Shown one piece after another: positions 38,762 through 49,100 of a stretch of 64,000 nt of DNA; within the stretch, counting starts at the first letter, position 1, and each line of letters starts with the position of its first letter. The notes under the pieces were generated by a model. It did no database searches, was not told the origin of the DNA, and worked only from the letters and a program-made list of their open reading frames with translations. A program made the translations under genes and the position numbers. Source of the stretch: Anseranas semipalmata (taxonomy: Eukaryota; Chordata; Aves; Anseriformes; Anseranatidae); the NCBI GenBank assembly GCA_013399115.1, contig VXAA01000904.1, forward strand, positions 1,006 through 65,005. Direction: 5' to 3'.

Positions 38762-39420
38762 GGGCTGAAAGAGACCTCTGGAGGTTTCTCATCCAACCCC
38801 CTGCTCAAAACAGGTCCAATCCCATAACCTCTCTGGGCTCCTGTCCCAGTGTTTGGCCACTTCCACAGTAATTTTTTTTTCTAATGGAAGTTTCTGAAGT
38901 TCTAGCTTGTGGTTATTGTCTCTCCTCCACCTACTTTTTAACTGAAGAGTCCAACAGTCTTGCCTACACCCTCCCATCAGGCAGCTGTAGACAGCAATAA
39001 GGTGTCCTCGAGCCTTCTCTTCTTAAGGCCAGACAAACCAAGCTCTCTCAGACTTCTGTCGGACATCACCTGCTCCAGCCCCCTGACCCTCCTGGTGGCC
39101 CTTTACTGCACTCATTCCCATTTGTCAATGTTTCCCTGTACTGGGAAGCCCAAAATTGGACATGTACTCCAGATGCTTTTTCACAAGTGCTGGAAAGAGG
39201 GGAAGCATTACTTCCCTAGACCTGCCAGCTACACCCCCACTAGGGTTCCTGGGATTTATGTCTCTCTCTGCTGCAAGGGTGCACTGCTGACTGCAGCACA
39301 GAGCTGTCTTTCCACTCCTCTGCTGGAGAAGAACAGCAGAAATTCCTGGACAGGGACTGTGTCACCCCACCTACCTCAGTCCTGGACCGGTGTATGACAA
39401 AAAACTGGGTAGCTTCAGAG
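38762..39420 (-). mobile_element. CR1 LINE 3' portion, antisense, moderately diverged
   Basis: The plus strand gives the complement of CR1 in order: GGCTGAAAGAGACCTCTGGA, then TCATCCAACCCCCTGCTCAA, then CCAGACAAACCAAGCTCTCT with CTCCAGCCCCCTGACCCTCC, then GCCCAAAATTGGACATGTAC with CTCCAGATGC, then a weaker match through GCAAGGGTGCACTGCTGACT. This covers the 3' UTR and part of the ORF2 3' end. The copy has an 8-T run and several deletions. The 145-codon plus-strand ORF at 38,960-39,397 is only the antisense reading of this element. The left end lacks ATTCTATG repeats and the right boundary is approximate. Confidence 0.85.
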
Positions 39421-39960
39421 AGTGGGCAGGACAGCAGAGTGTGGTAGCCCATTCAACAACCCAGTGCATCACCAAAGCCTGGAGGATTAGTGGGCTATTT
39501 ATCTCCACCTTTGATGTTTTAAATATCTCTACTGCTGCCCACTTTCTGCCAAGCCCTGAGGGCACCACCAGTGCTGACTGTCACTGCCCAGACCCTCCAG
39601 CCCACCCACCCATCCCTGTCTCCCTGGAGGTCTCCCCTGGCTGGGGCAGTGGGATGGGCTCTGGCTGGTGAGGTCCTGCCCTGACAGACCCCACAGAAAG
39701 CCCCTGCTGCTCCTGGCCCCCAGGGAGCAGCTTCCCCTGCAGGGCCCTGACACACTCCATCTTCTACAAGGGAATCCTTCCATCCTGCTCCCCATCATCT
39801 TCCAGGTTTCCATTAATTTCCTCCTCTTCCCAGCACCCATTTCTCGGACCTTTCCCCACAGATCTGCATGCACTAAGAACAAATCTCAGCCACTGTTGAG
39901 ATGTACTAATGTCCTTTGCTGCCATAAAATAAAAGCCCATGTGTAATGCTAAGGCTGGGT
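39421..39960. other. GC-rich patch, possibly repeat-derived, with an AATAAA hexamer
   Basis: Following the CR1 copy there is a C-rich patch (CCCAGACCCTCCAGCCCACC and CTGGCCCCCAGGGAGCAGC) that stands out from its AT-rich surroundings. It ends near a plus-strand AATAAA (about 39,928) followed by GTGT-rich sequence, a weak polyadenylation-like context. It could be further CR1 body, an LTR remnant, or a noncoding terminal exon. ORFs open on both strands (up to 117 codons, 39,529-39,882 minus) without recognisable domains. Confidence 0.3.
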
Positions 39961-41194
39961 GTGCTGTTGACCTGACTGAATTCTAAACCTCCTTCCCTTT
40001 CTTCTCCCCTTTGCTGACCAGATTCTGTTCAGGGAGCAGATCAGTAGCTGCCTCAAGCTGAGGCAGTCCCTGTGCATGACTGATGATGACCTGAAGGGTC
40101 CAGACCTAGCTCACAGGCACTGCCCTTTCTGCCTCTCTCTTCCCTCCTATTTTCCAACAGGCGAATTCATCCTTTCTGCTTTCTTATGTGGATGAGAGAT
40201 ATGCTGGAGGAGGAAACAAAAATTTTATATAGATTATAACTAACTAATGCTAAAATGCTGTATGAACACTAGCAGCCTTTGCTCGTTTCAGAGAGTGAGC
40301 CTAAAGGTGAGAAACTTCATATTGTATTAGAGTCCTACCTCATTGGAGTAAGCAGAAGTTTTCCTTTGACTTCAGACTGTTTCCATTCCACACTCAAGAA
40401 AGCAGCTAGAATTTTGCTGCTGAATTAGATGGGTCCAGGATTAAATATTCATACTGCACAAAGCTGCTCTGAATGTGGTTGTTTCAGAGATTTCTGAAGA
40501 GCTACCGAAGGACAGCTTGAACTACTATGGGACTGTACAGAGAACTGAGTAATGTTTAATAACAAATGAAATCATGACGATAATGAAAAAACAGATGAGA
40601 GGAAAAATGCACTTGTCCTCAGAAATTCACCACAAAACTAAAGAAGAATGAAATTATTTGAGGCACCTCGGATTTACATGAGCAATGCACTGTGCCTAGA
40701 TTTTCCAGAGCTTTTTCATTTAATATGTCCTTCGTAGTAGTGCTTTAGAATTAGTTTATATTCCACAGGGTCAAACGTCAACATTTCAAATTCAGTAACA
40801 ACAATTTAACTCAGGAACACATTTATCGTCCTTCAGCTTTGCAGTTGTTTAGACTAAAAAATTGCAGGGAAAAGGATGGGTTTTATTTTTATTGCACAAA
40901 ACTTGATCAAGGGCAGTTTACACCGAGGCTTTAGAAGTCTGTATGCATTTAGGCAGCACAATGCTGCTGATGTGTACAAATACAAAAAATTCTTCTCCAC
41001 CAGGGACAGATCATTACACGTGTTTGCAACTGACTTTCTTGGTCACTTGATGACAGCTACTAGATTGCTGATGTGTGTTAGGTCACCTGTAGCTAATTCC
41101 CTCAAAAGAACACCCTCAGAGAGAAGCCTCATAGAGCTATATTGCTGTTTTACTTGCCTTTGTATTACCCCCAGATGACATTTGAAGATGCTTG
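39961..41194. other. Stretch without recognised genes
   Basis: It contains a small inverted repeat (CTGCCTCA and TGAGGCAG, three bases apart, near 40,049-40,067) and a 100-codon plus-strand ORF (40,876-41,178) with no family resemblance. Confidence 0.5.
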
Positions 41195-41415
41195 AATATA
41201 TTGAAGAAATCCTTCACTCAGAGGGTGGTGAGGCACTGGAACAGGCTGCCCAGAGAAGCTGTGGATGCCCCATCCCTGGAGGTGTTCAAGGCCAGGTTGG
41301 ATGGGGCTTTGGGCAACCTGGTCTGGTGGGAGGTGTCCCTGCCCACGGCAGGGAGTTGGAATGAGATGATCCTTAAGGTCCCTTCCAACTCAAACCATTC
41401 TACGATTCTATGATA
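41195..41415 (+). mobile_element. CR1 LINE 3' end, sense, relatively young
   Basis: Near-consensus CR1 landmarks are CACTCAGAGGGTGGTGAGGC, ACTGGAACAGGCTGCCCAGA, CCCCATCCCTGGAGGTGTTC and AAGGCCAGGTTGGATGGGGC. It closes with AAGGTCCCTTCCAACTCAAA and CCATTCTACGATTCTATGAT, the terminal 8-bp repeats. The two overlapping ORFs here (60 and 73 codons) are the familiar CR1-derived pseudo-proteins and are not genes. The 5' end is truncated, as in most CR1 copies. Confidence 0.97.
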
Positions 41416-41953
41416 TGGTGAGCGACAGTCCTTCCAGCATCCAGTGTGCCCTGTGAAAATGGAAATGGAGAGAATGCGTCCACCTGGAAATAAAGGGATC
41501 CAACATTAATGCTTTAAGTCAAAGCCATTGTAAGTGAGTGTTTGGTTCTCTGAGATCTCTGCCGTCACAGAAGATGAATGCATGTAGTCCCTAACATGTA
41601 GGTTTTGATGGTGGCACACAAACGCTGCTTTTAGCCATAAGTTTCATATCAGTAGAATCGATGATTTTAACTCACAGGCAGCTCTGCAAAATCAAAGGCT
41701 TGTGCAGGTCCTCATTTTTAAAGCTCTTCTTTAACTTTTGTCTCCAAGCAGTGTGCTTATACACACTAAGTGAAATCCTGACTTCACTGAAGCACAGGGT
41801 GAAATTGTTATCTATAGATCGCAGTAAGGTCTTGATGTTAATGTCTGTGTGGAACATGTAAGCAACCAGATGACGTATTCACAAAATAAGATGAAGCTTA
41901 TCTTCTGTCACGTAGATGATAGGTACAGCAGGCCCAGGTCCTTAAACAATGAG

Positions 41954-42603
41954 ATGTTGCCTGTTCTTGCTAGTGCCCTCAGGGCATTAACAGGCATTAA
42001 TGGCTCTGAGCAGCTACACCTGGGGTCTCCACCCACATCCTCTTCCCATGGGCACTGGAGCCCCATTTAAGCTCAGCCCAGGGCTTTTACTCTCTTTCTG
42101 AGTTATGCTGTAGGTTTGCTTCTGCTTTTTTTTTTTTTTATCTTTTTTATCTTCTTTTTTATCTTTTTTATTTTATTTGCTGTGTCTCCTGGCTGGACCT
42201 TGGCCGTCTGCTGCAGGTAGCTTGTCTCTTGGCTGAACCCTTTGGTTGTACATTGTAGCCTTGTCTCCTTTTGCTCCTGACTGGAGTCTCTGGTTGGACC
42301 CTGGACCTCATTCATTGATTGATGTGTAGGTGATTATTGAAGGACTGTGTTACCTGTCACTGGGTCTGTCAACTGTGTTTGTACCCTGTGTGACTGTGCC
42401 CAGATAGCAAGGGCACAGCCTGCACTAGGATCACCTTTGACTTCTGGCTCCTTTTTTACACCCATTGCTGTTCTCTGACACTTCTGGGGAAATTTGCAAT
42501 TAAAATTAGGCTAAATACTCTTTAAACTTTTTCCTGGGTTTTGCTCTTAGTGCTGTGGCACTGGTTCCCCAGGTCGCTTATTACTGTTATGTTTGGAGAG
42601 AAC
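41954..42603 (+). mobile_element. Possible solitary LTR of an endogenous retrovirus (boundaries uncertain)
   Basis: This is a GC-richer block of about 650 bases, TGTT...AACA if my boundaries are right. A promoter-like GAGCCCCATTTAAGCTCAGC lies at about 42,058, followed by pyrimidine-rich sequence with a poly-T/(TTTTATC)n insertion. Next come loosely repeated GTCTCCTGGCTGGACCTTGG / CTTGGCTGAACCC / GTTGGACCCTGGACCTC phrases that resemble the R-U5 part of amniote LTRs. No flanking target duplication, primer-binding site or internal gag/pol sequence was found. It could be another repeat class. Confidence 0.35.
42126..42179. repeat. Poly-T / (TTTTATC)n tract
   Basis: T14 is followed by repeated TTTTTTATCT-type units. 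It produces the poly-lysine/isoleucine segment of a spurious 70-codon minus-strand ORF (42,103-42,315). Confidence 0.93.
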
Positions 42604-43799
42604 ATTCATAGGCTGGAGTGGATACATAGTTGATCCCATGTGAATGTTCCTGTGCTGGTCCTTCTCCCAAATGTGTTCATACGTCAGTTCCAGACTCTTA
42701 ACTTTTGCAATTAATCAAATGCCAGGAAATCTCTGATATGAATCTTCATAGGAACAGAAGAAGAAGAAAAATCAAAAATACTTTGCATGAAAATTACATT
42801 GTGATTTACATGCAATGTAACAATGAGACTTGGCTTATTTTTGAAATATGTGTTGTATTACTTTACTGAAATATTAATATGAATTTTCAGAAGCAACATC
42901 CTCAGCTCACATTTATGTAGCACTAATCTGGATTGGAATGTTGGGGTAGGTGTCTGTCAGATTTTAGGTGCTGAGCACATATGAATTCTGTGAAGTTTAG
43001 CACTGATGATGTTTGTTTATTCTGCTGTGTTGCTGATTATTCTTTTTTATTTGTTTTAGAGGTTAATGGTCTTGTGTGATTCAGGGCTGTTTCCAGTTAG
43101 CTGGGCTGTTAAATCAGAATTTTCTCTTCCCAACATGTGGAAAGCCAAAAACTTTGGGAATTCCAGATTTTGTTTAGCAAGAACACAAAAAACACCAGCT
43201 GTGCACTGCTGCTTTATTGCAACCATTTCCCAAACATTTTGTTTTATATCTAAACAAAATGCAGAAATCCTGGAAGAGCAGGGGACAAAGGTTTCCCAAG
43301 GCTGGGTGTGTTTGTAGAGCAGGTAGGTGGCAATGGGTCAACCAAAAACACATCAGAGACAGAGTTGTACTTCAAAATTAGCTTGGAAGTGAGTGGGGCG
43401 TGGGGTGTGTATGTGTGTTACATTTCTTAGGGGCATGTAAATCCGGATTTTCATATAAGCAGAACATCAGGTTTGTTCAAGGGAAGAAATACGGTTGGAT
43501 TCCTATATGAAAGATCACATCAGAAATAAGCCCTTCAAAATCATAAAGCATTTTGCACCTGAAACAGAATGTGCCTCATTCTCTGAATGCTAATTTATAA
43601 ACAAGAAATGAAAGGTACAAGTAAATGACTTTCAGTATTTGGAAGAAAGTTCTTCTTCCTGTTGTCCTTCTTTGAAGGGTTGTCATTTCTGTGTCCAGAT
43701 CTGAATCTGCAAACTGTAAATGTGCATGTATATACAGTAATATATGCAATGCAGTAGTATGGTAATGTGCAGCAGTACTGTGAAATATTATTATGAAAT
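42604..43799. other. Stretch without recognised genes
   Basis: No exon or repeat recognised. An 83-codon plus-strand ORF at 43,066-43,317 shows no domain. Confidence 0.5.
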
Positions 43800-44370
43800 A
43801 TTCATAGAATCATAGAATATCCTGAGTTGGAAGAGACCCACAAGGATCGTGGAGTCCAACTCCTGGCTCCACACAGGACCACCCAAGCATCAAACCATAT
43901 GTCTGAGAGCATTGTCCAAACACTTCTTGAACTCTGGCAGGCTCAGTGCCATGACCACTGCCCTGGGGAGCCTGTTCCAGTGCCTGACCACCCTCTCAGT
44001 GAAGAGCCTTTTCCTAACGTCCAACCTGAACCTCCCCTGTCACAGCTCCATGCCCTTCCTTTGGGTCCTGTCGCTGTCACCACAGAGCAGAGATCAACAC
44101 CTGCCCCTTCACTCCCCTCATGAGGCAGCTGCAGGCTGCCATGAGGCCTCCTCTCAGTCTCCTCTTCTCTGGGCTGAACAAACCAAGTGGCTTCAGTTGC
44201 TCCGCATACGTCTTGCCCTCTAGACCCTTCATCATCTTTGTAGCCCTCTCTAGTAGTTTTATAATTCTCCTTATATTGCTGTACTCAAAACTGCACGCAG
44301 TGCTCAAGGTGAGGCTGTACCAGTGCAGAGTAGAGTGAGACAATCGCTTCCCTCTGCTCTGCTAGGTATT
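43800..44370 (-). mobile_element. CR1 LINE 3' portion, antisense, well preserved
   Basis: It begins with the complement of the terminal repeats (TTCATAGAATCATAGAAT), then CCTGAGTTGGAAGAGACCCA, then TCCAACTCCTGGCTCCACAC with AGGACCACCCAAGCATC. It continues through CTGCCCTGGGGAGCCTGTTC and CAGTGAAGAGCCTTTTCCTA to CTCAAAACTGCACGCAGTGC. This is the longest clear copy in the window and includes the end of ORF2. The wording is close to fowl and waterfowl CR1 consensus. The right boundary near 44,370 is where the match fades. Confidence 0.97.
44143..44253 (-). pseudogene. Remnant of CR1 ORF2 (reverse transcriptase) C-terminus
   Basis: Inside the antisense CR1 copy, the minus-strand frame open over 44,077-44,343 contains LERATKMMKGLEG and GLFSPEKRRLRGGL. 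These match the conserved C-terminal end of CR1 reverse transcriptase ORF2, whose usual motif is RATKMIxGL...LGLFSLEKRRLRGDL. Everything upstream, including the endonuclease and the catalytic reverse transcriptase domain, is missing, so the fragment cannot be active. The start Met of the open frame is incidental. Confidence 0.85.
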
Positions 44371-45710
44371 CTTAGAGTTGGACTTAAGATCCTTATTCTG
44401 TGTATTCTGGTGGTGGTAACTGGTTAGCATGAGATGACTTAGTTGTTTGTCTGTAGGTCTTCTGTCCTATCATCTCCTCTGGGGATTTTTCATTTTGGAA
44501 ACACATGGCAGTAACTGTTGGTTACCCTAACCTGAGGCATTCACTGTTCGGTATGTTGGTGGGTGGTTCATTTCTATCTTCTTTCTCAGGTTTGCATGGT
44601 GTAGTATGAGAATTCAAATAGTCTTTATATGATTGACCTTCATTCAGCTGTGTGCTCTTAAGAGCATGCAGCAATGTACTTCTAGTTTAGCATAAACGCT
44701 AGTTCTTTCCCATTTTGGGAAAGGAGGTGCTCAAGAAGGTGGGAAGAAGGGTATTTTGCATCTTTTTTTCTGTGTTTTGCAGTGGTTTCACTAAGCAATG
44801 ACATTTACTGAACTACTTCTGAGTGTTTTCAATCAAAGTTACCAAAATCAAGGGACTTTTTAATTTCCAGTTATATAACACTCAAGTTTATTTTTTAAGC
44901 ATAATAACCACCTGAAAATTATTTCTGAAAGTGATCATGAAAAAACAAATCATGTTTCTCAAACTTGGGTAAAGAATGCAATTTTGAGGAAAATCATTCA
45001 TTTAGAGAAAAAAAGTTTGGCTAGATGAGATTAACCAATTCCTTTGAATAACTGGATGATGCTTTTCTCCAAGCACCCATATGAAATGCTTGTCTCGGGA
45101 ACTTTTTGCCATTGTCTCTCAGTCATAAATGTCCTCTAGCCCTATAGCTGACATAGGTGGCTTTCTACCTTGGACACTCTGCTGTTTTAATGCCCTTATG
45201 TGCCCATGAGGAGGTGAGCAACCCTGATTACAACTGCACTTTAAACAAGTTAGTAGTTCTATACAGCCTTGTTCACAAACTGGTTTTGAGACTCTAAATA
45301 TCCTGCCATTGACTCTTTTGTGAGGTTCTTTCTCCATTCTTTTTTCCAGTGAAAGTTATTTAGTGTTGAATATTTGAGAATGTAGTTCTTTGTCAGTAGT
45401 TTCTTCCCTAGCAGAAAATAAGTCCCTTCTTATATTCTTCATTTCTCCTCTCTACACGTGGCCAGTGTGTGGACCAGGGAATGGAGATTTTGGTGTTTGT
45501 TCTTGCCTATTTTAATCATAGTCTCTTTAGAAAAATGAACTTCATTCTTCTGGGAGAATTACATCAGTTTGCATGGTATTTTTCTGATAAGATCTGTGCT
45601 TCACCAAGAGCTACATGTGGAATACTAGACCAAAATCTTTTGAGATATCTTAGTGATACCACATCAGCTGCCTCTTAATTTGATACTGTAAATGAATTAA
45701 TGATTAAGCT
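44371..45710. other. Stretch without recognised genes
   Basis: No repeat or exon recognised. ORFs are 72 codons or fewer. Confidence 0.5.
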
Positions 45711-45831
45711 TTTTCAGTAATTTAATTTTCAGTAATTTTTCAGTAATTTAACTGTTCTCAGTAATTTAAACTGAAATTTTCAGAAATTTAAACTGTTTAA
45801 ATAATTCAAATTTTCAGTAACTGAAACTGTT
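45711..45831. repeat. Degenerate minisatellite, unit about 15-20 bp
   Basis: Six diverged copies of a TTTTCAGTAATTTAA(ACTG) unit start at about 45,711, 45,726, 45,737, 45,755, 45,776 and 45,810. The first three are nearly identical and the later ones carry an ACTG extension. Each unit contains the acceptor-like string TTTTCAG. Confidence 0.9.
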
Positions 45832-46530
45832 AATTCCCTTTAATAAATCAAGCAAGACAACACTATTGGGATTCAGGCAGAAGTGGGAGGGATCAATGAA
45901 CTCCTAACGTCTTTATAGTAAAATAAGTTATTTTAAGTGTTATAATTATTCATCTTTAAATTTTTAATGTAGTGTTTCTATGAATGTCTGACACTCCCAG
46001 TCCCATTTAACTATGCCTCTGACCCTGAAGCGCAACTGGTTTCATGTCAACTACACAGTTGAAGGAAGGAATTTTACTGTGTTTCACACAATTTTAATTT
46101 TTTCTTTTTTTCCTGAAAGCAGCATGGGGTACTGCCACTGGATATTTTTAGCGTTGTGGCCAGTTGCCAGTAATGATAAGTTATCAGCAAAGAAAAGGCT
46201 GGGAGGTTTTAGCATTTGGTAAGAGTCAGTACTGAGAGGATGGATAATAACATTGGTGTGTCAGGACACAGATAGGGAGTTGTAGCCAGGACCAAATCTT
46301 CCTATTCTCTACTGCTCTTTGAGACATCTTAATTCCCCCCTTGCTTTCTGTGTGATGAATTAACTATACAGTCCGTGGTCTGCTGGAAGAAGTCTGTGCA
46401 GTGACTAGAACAACTCTGTCCTCATTAGCTCCTATTCAGTTGGTGACAATTCTCTCTGAAGCAATTTTGTAACACTAAGATTTTAGGTTTAATCCTTGAA
46501 GTTGTCAAATTTGGGTGGCCAGGAGTAGGC
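45832..46530. other. Stretch without recognised genes
   Basis: AT-rich sequence with a 69-codon plus-strand chance ORF. No repeat is recognised. Confidence 0.5.
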
Positions 46531-46633
46531 AGCGAGAGCTGGTGGCTGCAACAGCACGCCTGGCACTGAACTGAAGCTACAGAGCTCCTCAGCACTCGCC
46601 CACTGGGCTTCTGCATGAGTCCTGAATTTGGGC

Positions 46634-46709
46634 AGCAGCCTCCAGAGAGGCTGCTTTTGAGGGAAGCAACCTGGGAGAAACCCTACAGCAGGCTTCTTCT
46701 GAAGGAAGC
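46634..46709 (+). other. Two adjacent short hairpins in a GC-richer patch
   Basis: The arms AGCAGCCTC and GAGGCTGCT are perfectly complementary around CAGA (46,634-46,655). About 35 bases later GGCTTCTT and GGAAGCC-type arms pair with one G-T wobble (46,690-46,709). Together they would give two small stems in RNA. The surrounding 46,530-46,760 is GC-richer than its neighbours and has no ORF of note. This may be a structured noncoding RNA segment or chance. Confidence 0.4.
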
Positions 46710-46759
46710 CAGATGATAAAGCAGCCCCGAATCAATCTTTATCTTGGGAGTTTCTCCTG

Positions 46760-48539
46760 CCTCTAAAAGTCTGACCTAAGTGGAAGCCAATACTGCTGTC
46801 AGCACACTGCACAAGAGGCCACTTGTTTCACAGTTTCCATCTTGGATCCAGAGGTGTACTCCTAGGGATGCAGGGACAGTAATTTGCTGTGCATGTATCT
46901 CACTTAGCCTAGTGCTGCTCACTCATAGATGCTGCTTATTACCAAAAATAGTAACAATGATAATGACCAAAATGATTAATCAAGTCCCTTTCCCCTTAGC
47001 ACAGCAGCAAACTGCAACTCCGTATTTTGCTGCCTGCAGCTTCTCACCAGCATCAAGCATTTAACATTAAGCTTGTCTCCAGAATGTTTTACCCCTAAGC
47101 ATATTTAAGTCTGGGTGTATCCACGTACTGCCTTTACCTGTGCAGTGTATTTCATATAGATATTTTGCTTCCTGCAACCTTTTATAACTAGCTGTCTTAA
47201 TTAATATCTATGCAATCATTATTTTTGAGGATTTATGACTTGTATTTCAAAAAGGCAGTTAGAGAGCTTTCTCTTTTCTGAATTAAGTTACCTGATTTTC
47301 TTCTTCTTGCTAAATTCTATTTAGCAATTTTGAAATTGCAGTTGCTGTGAATGTAATGAATGTAAATACTTTGAGACTTTCCCTTTGGGATTTTTCATAT
47401 TTTGGACAAAGCATGTAGATTCTAACATACAAACGTGGGAGAACTGCTGTGGTTTTGTCAGTGCATACTTCTAGCTCACCATTTTCACTTTCAACTTCAG
47501 GTTCACTTTTGTCACATTAGCTAACCTGTCAAGCTAGTTTTGTGTGAGGATGAAGTAATACTTTAAAGGAATTCTCAGCTTATCCCCTGAAAAAAGGAAA
47601 ACAGAATTTTACCATGAAAATTCAAATAAGAAAGGGTTCAAAAAGGCAGCCAGAACAGAGAAAATCTATTACATACTTTGATATTTATGGGCCCCTATTA
47701 GTGCGCTCTTTTGGCTAATTCCTGTGAATGTTAAGGTCAGAAGCAGGAGCTGTGGTATGGATGGATAACACAGGCTATATTCCATCCCTATGATACTCTC
47801 TTTTCAAAGGTGGTACTTGAGAGGATGAAGCTGCTAAGGATATTCCTGTAAGGAAGATATGTGATGTGTATAATGGGGAGGAAAAGGCTGTAAGTTTTTC
47901 TGTAAGTATTGATACCATTCATTTTACTTTTGAGCTGGAATGGCTAAGAATTAATGTTCTGGAGAAGTTTATGCTGTATCTGTTATATTTCTGGAATGCT
48001 ATTAAGCTGTCATAGATAACTTCAGGATGTCACATAGCCTTTATATTTTACCTGCTGGCTTTGTTTTTTTAGTATCTTTCATATTCTTGAATGCTTTTAC
48101 CTGTCATGGTTCAGAGCTTTGATTCAAATAAATATTTAGGAACCTAGATACCTTGTCTTTAACTTCTTCAAACACAATTGGTTACAAATATATCTTGATA
48201 AATTTCTTGGATGTTGTTCACCCTGGGCTATCTTGAGCAGAACTTTTTAATATTTCAATACTTTCATCCTGTGTGAAACAGGAACACCTATTTAAGATTA
48301 GCTCAGTGTTGAGTTTGAAGTAAAACTTTTGGTTTCACTGGTAAATACTGATGTATACAATCTTTATTTTTCATGGAAGATGAAAAATAAAGGTGACTTT
48401 TTTTTAAAGGTAAAAATCTTGGAGTTTGCTGCTTCATTTCACTATTTAAAAAGTGAAAAATATACTTTTTTTCAAGAGACTGGCTTTTTATTCCATTCTA
48501 AAATCCATACCTTAACATAAATGGGCTTCTTACGTGTCA
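46760..48539. other. Stretch without recognised genes
   Basis: Contains a 94-codon plus-strand ORF (46,780-47,064) with no recognisable domain. The rest is AT-rich unique sequence. Confidence 0.5.
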
Positions 48540-49100
48540 CTTGCTGAAGTGTTAGGGAGAAGCTATTTAGTTGTGAGGACCCCGAGTGTGAGCTCTTGCC
48601 TCCCACCCTAGGGGTCTGGCTGCAAGGGCTTGGGGCATGGCTGTGCCACCTTGGATCACACTCCTGTGAAGGAGCCTGAGGACTGGTCAGGGGCTCCCTT
48701 CTTTGCTCTGGAGCTGCGAGGTAGCTCAGGCATAGACTAAGGGGAGGGCTTCAGCTACATCCCAGCTGTGCCCGTGCCTGGCCAAGTGGCCACCTTACTG
48801 CTGAACCCTGACCTGTCACTTGACTTCCAAGCTTGACCTCAGATGTGCCTCATTGCTATCGGTTTGTCTGGTGATCACTGGCTCAGCAGCTTAACCACGT
48901 TAGCACCACTGGCCTTGAGCTGCTACTCGTGTTTGTGTGCCATGGGACTGCACCCCTCTGTCAGTGAGGCCATAGCCCCATGTACATTTTGGTGTCACCG
49001 TGGGCTCGCAGCTCTCCTTTGCCTGGGGAGCAGCTCTCTCCTGAGGCTCCCTGCCAACAGGTGTAAAGCAATTCTGATGATGCTGACAGCTTGACTTTGC
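48540..49100. mobile_element. GC-rich block, possible degraded LTR or other old repeat
   Basis: The block departs sharply from its AT-rich flanks and contains C/T-rich phrases such as CTGAACCCTGACCTGTCACT and TTGACTTCCAAGCTTGACCT. These are similar in style to R-U5 parts of amniote retroviral LTRs and to the block at 41,954. No clear TG...CA ends, TATA box or polyadenylation hexamer can be defended. A TGGCCA-AG-TGGCCA dyad lies near 48,778-48,791. It could instead be a noncoding exon. Two opposite ORFs (83 and 71 codons) overlap here and look random. Confidence 0.25.

Noticed and set aside
38960..39397. 145-codon plus-strand ORF
   Set aside because: It is the antisense reading of the CR1 copy at 38,762-39,420.
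41182..41413. Two overlapping ORFs of 60 and 73 codons
   Set aside because: Both are translations of the CR1 3' UTR, a common source of false bird proteins.
43849..44223. 124-codon plus-strand ORF
   Set aside because: Antisense reading of the CR1 copy at 43,800-44,370.
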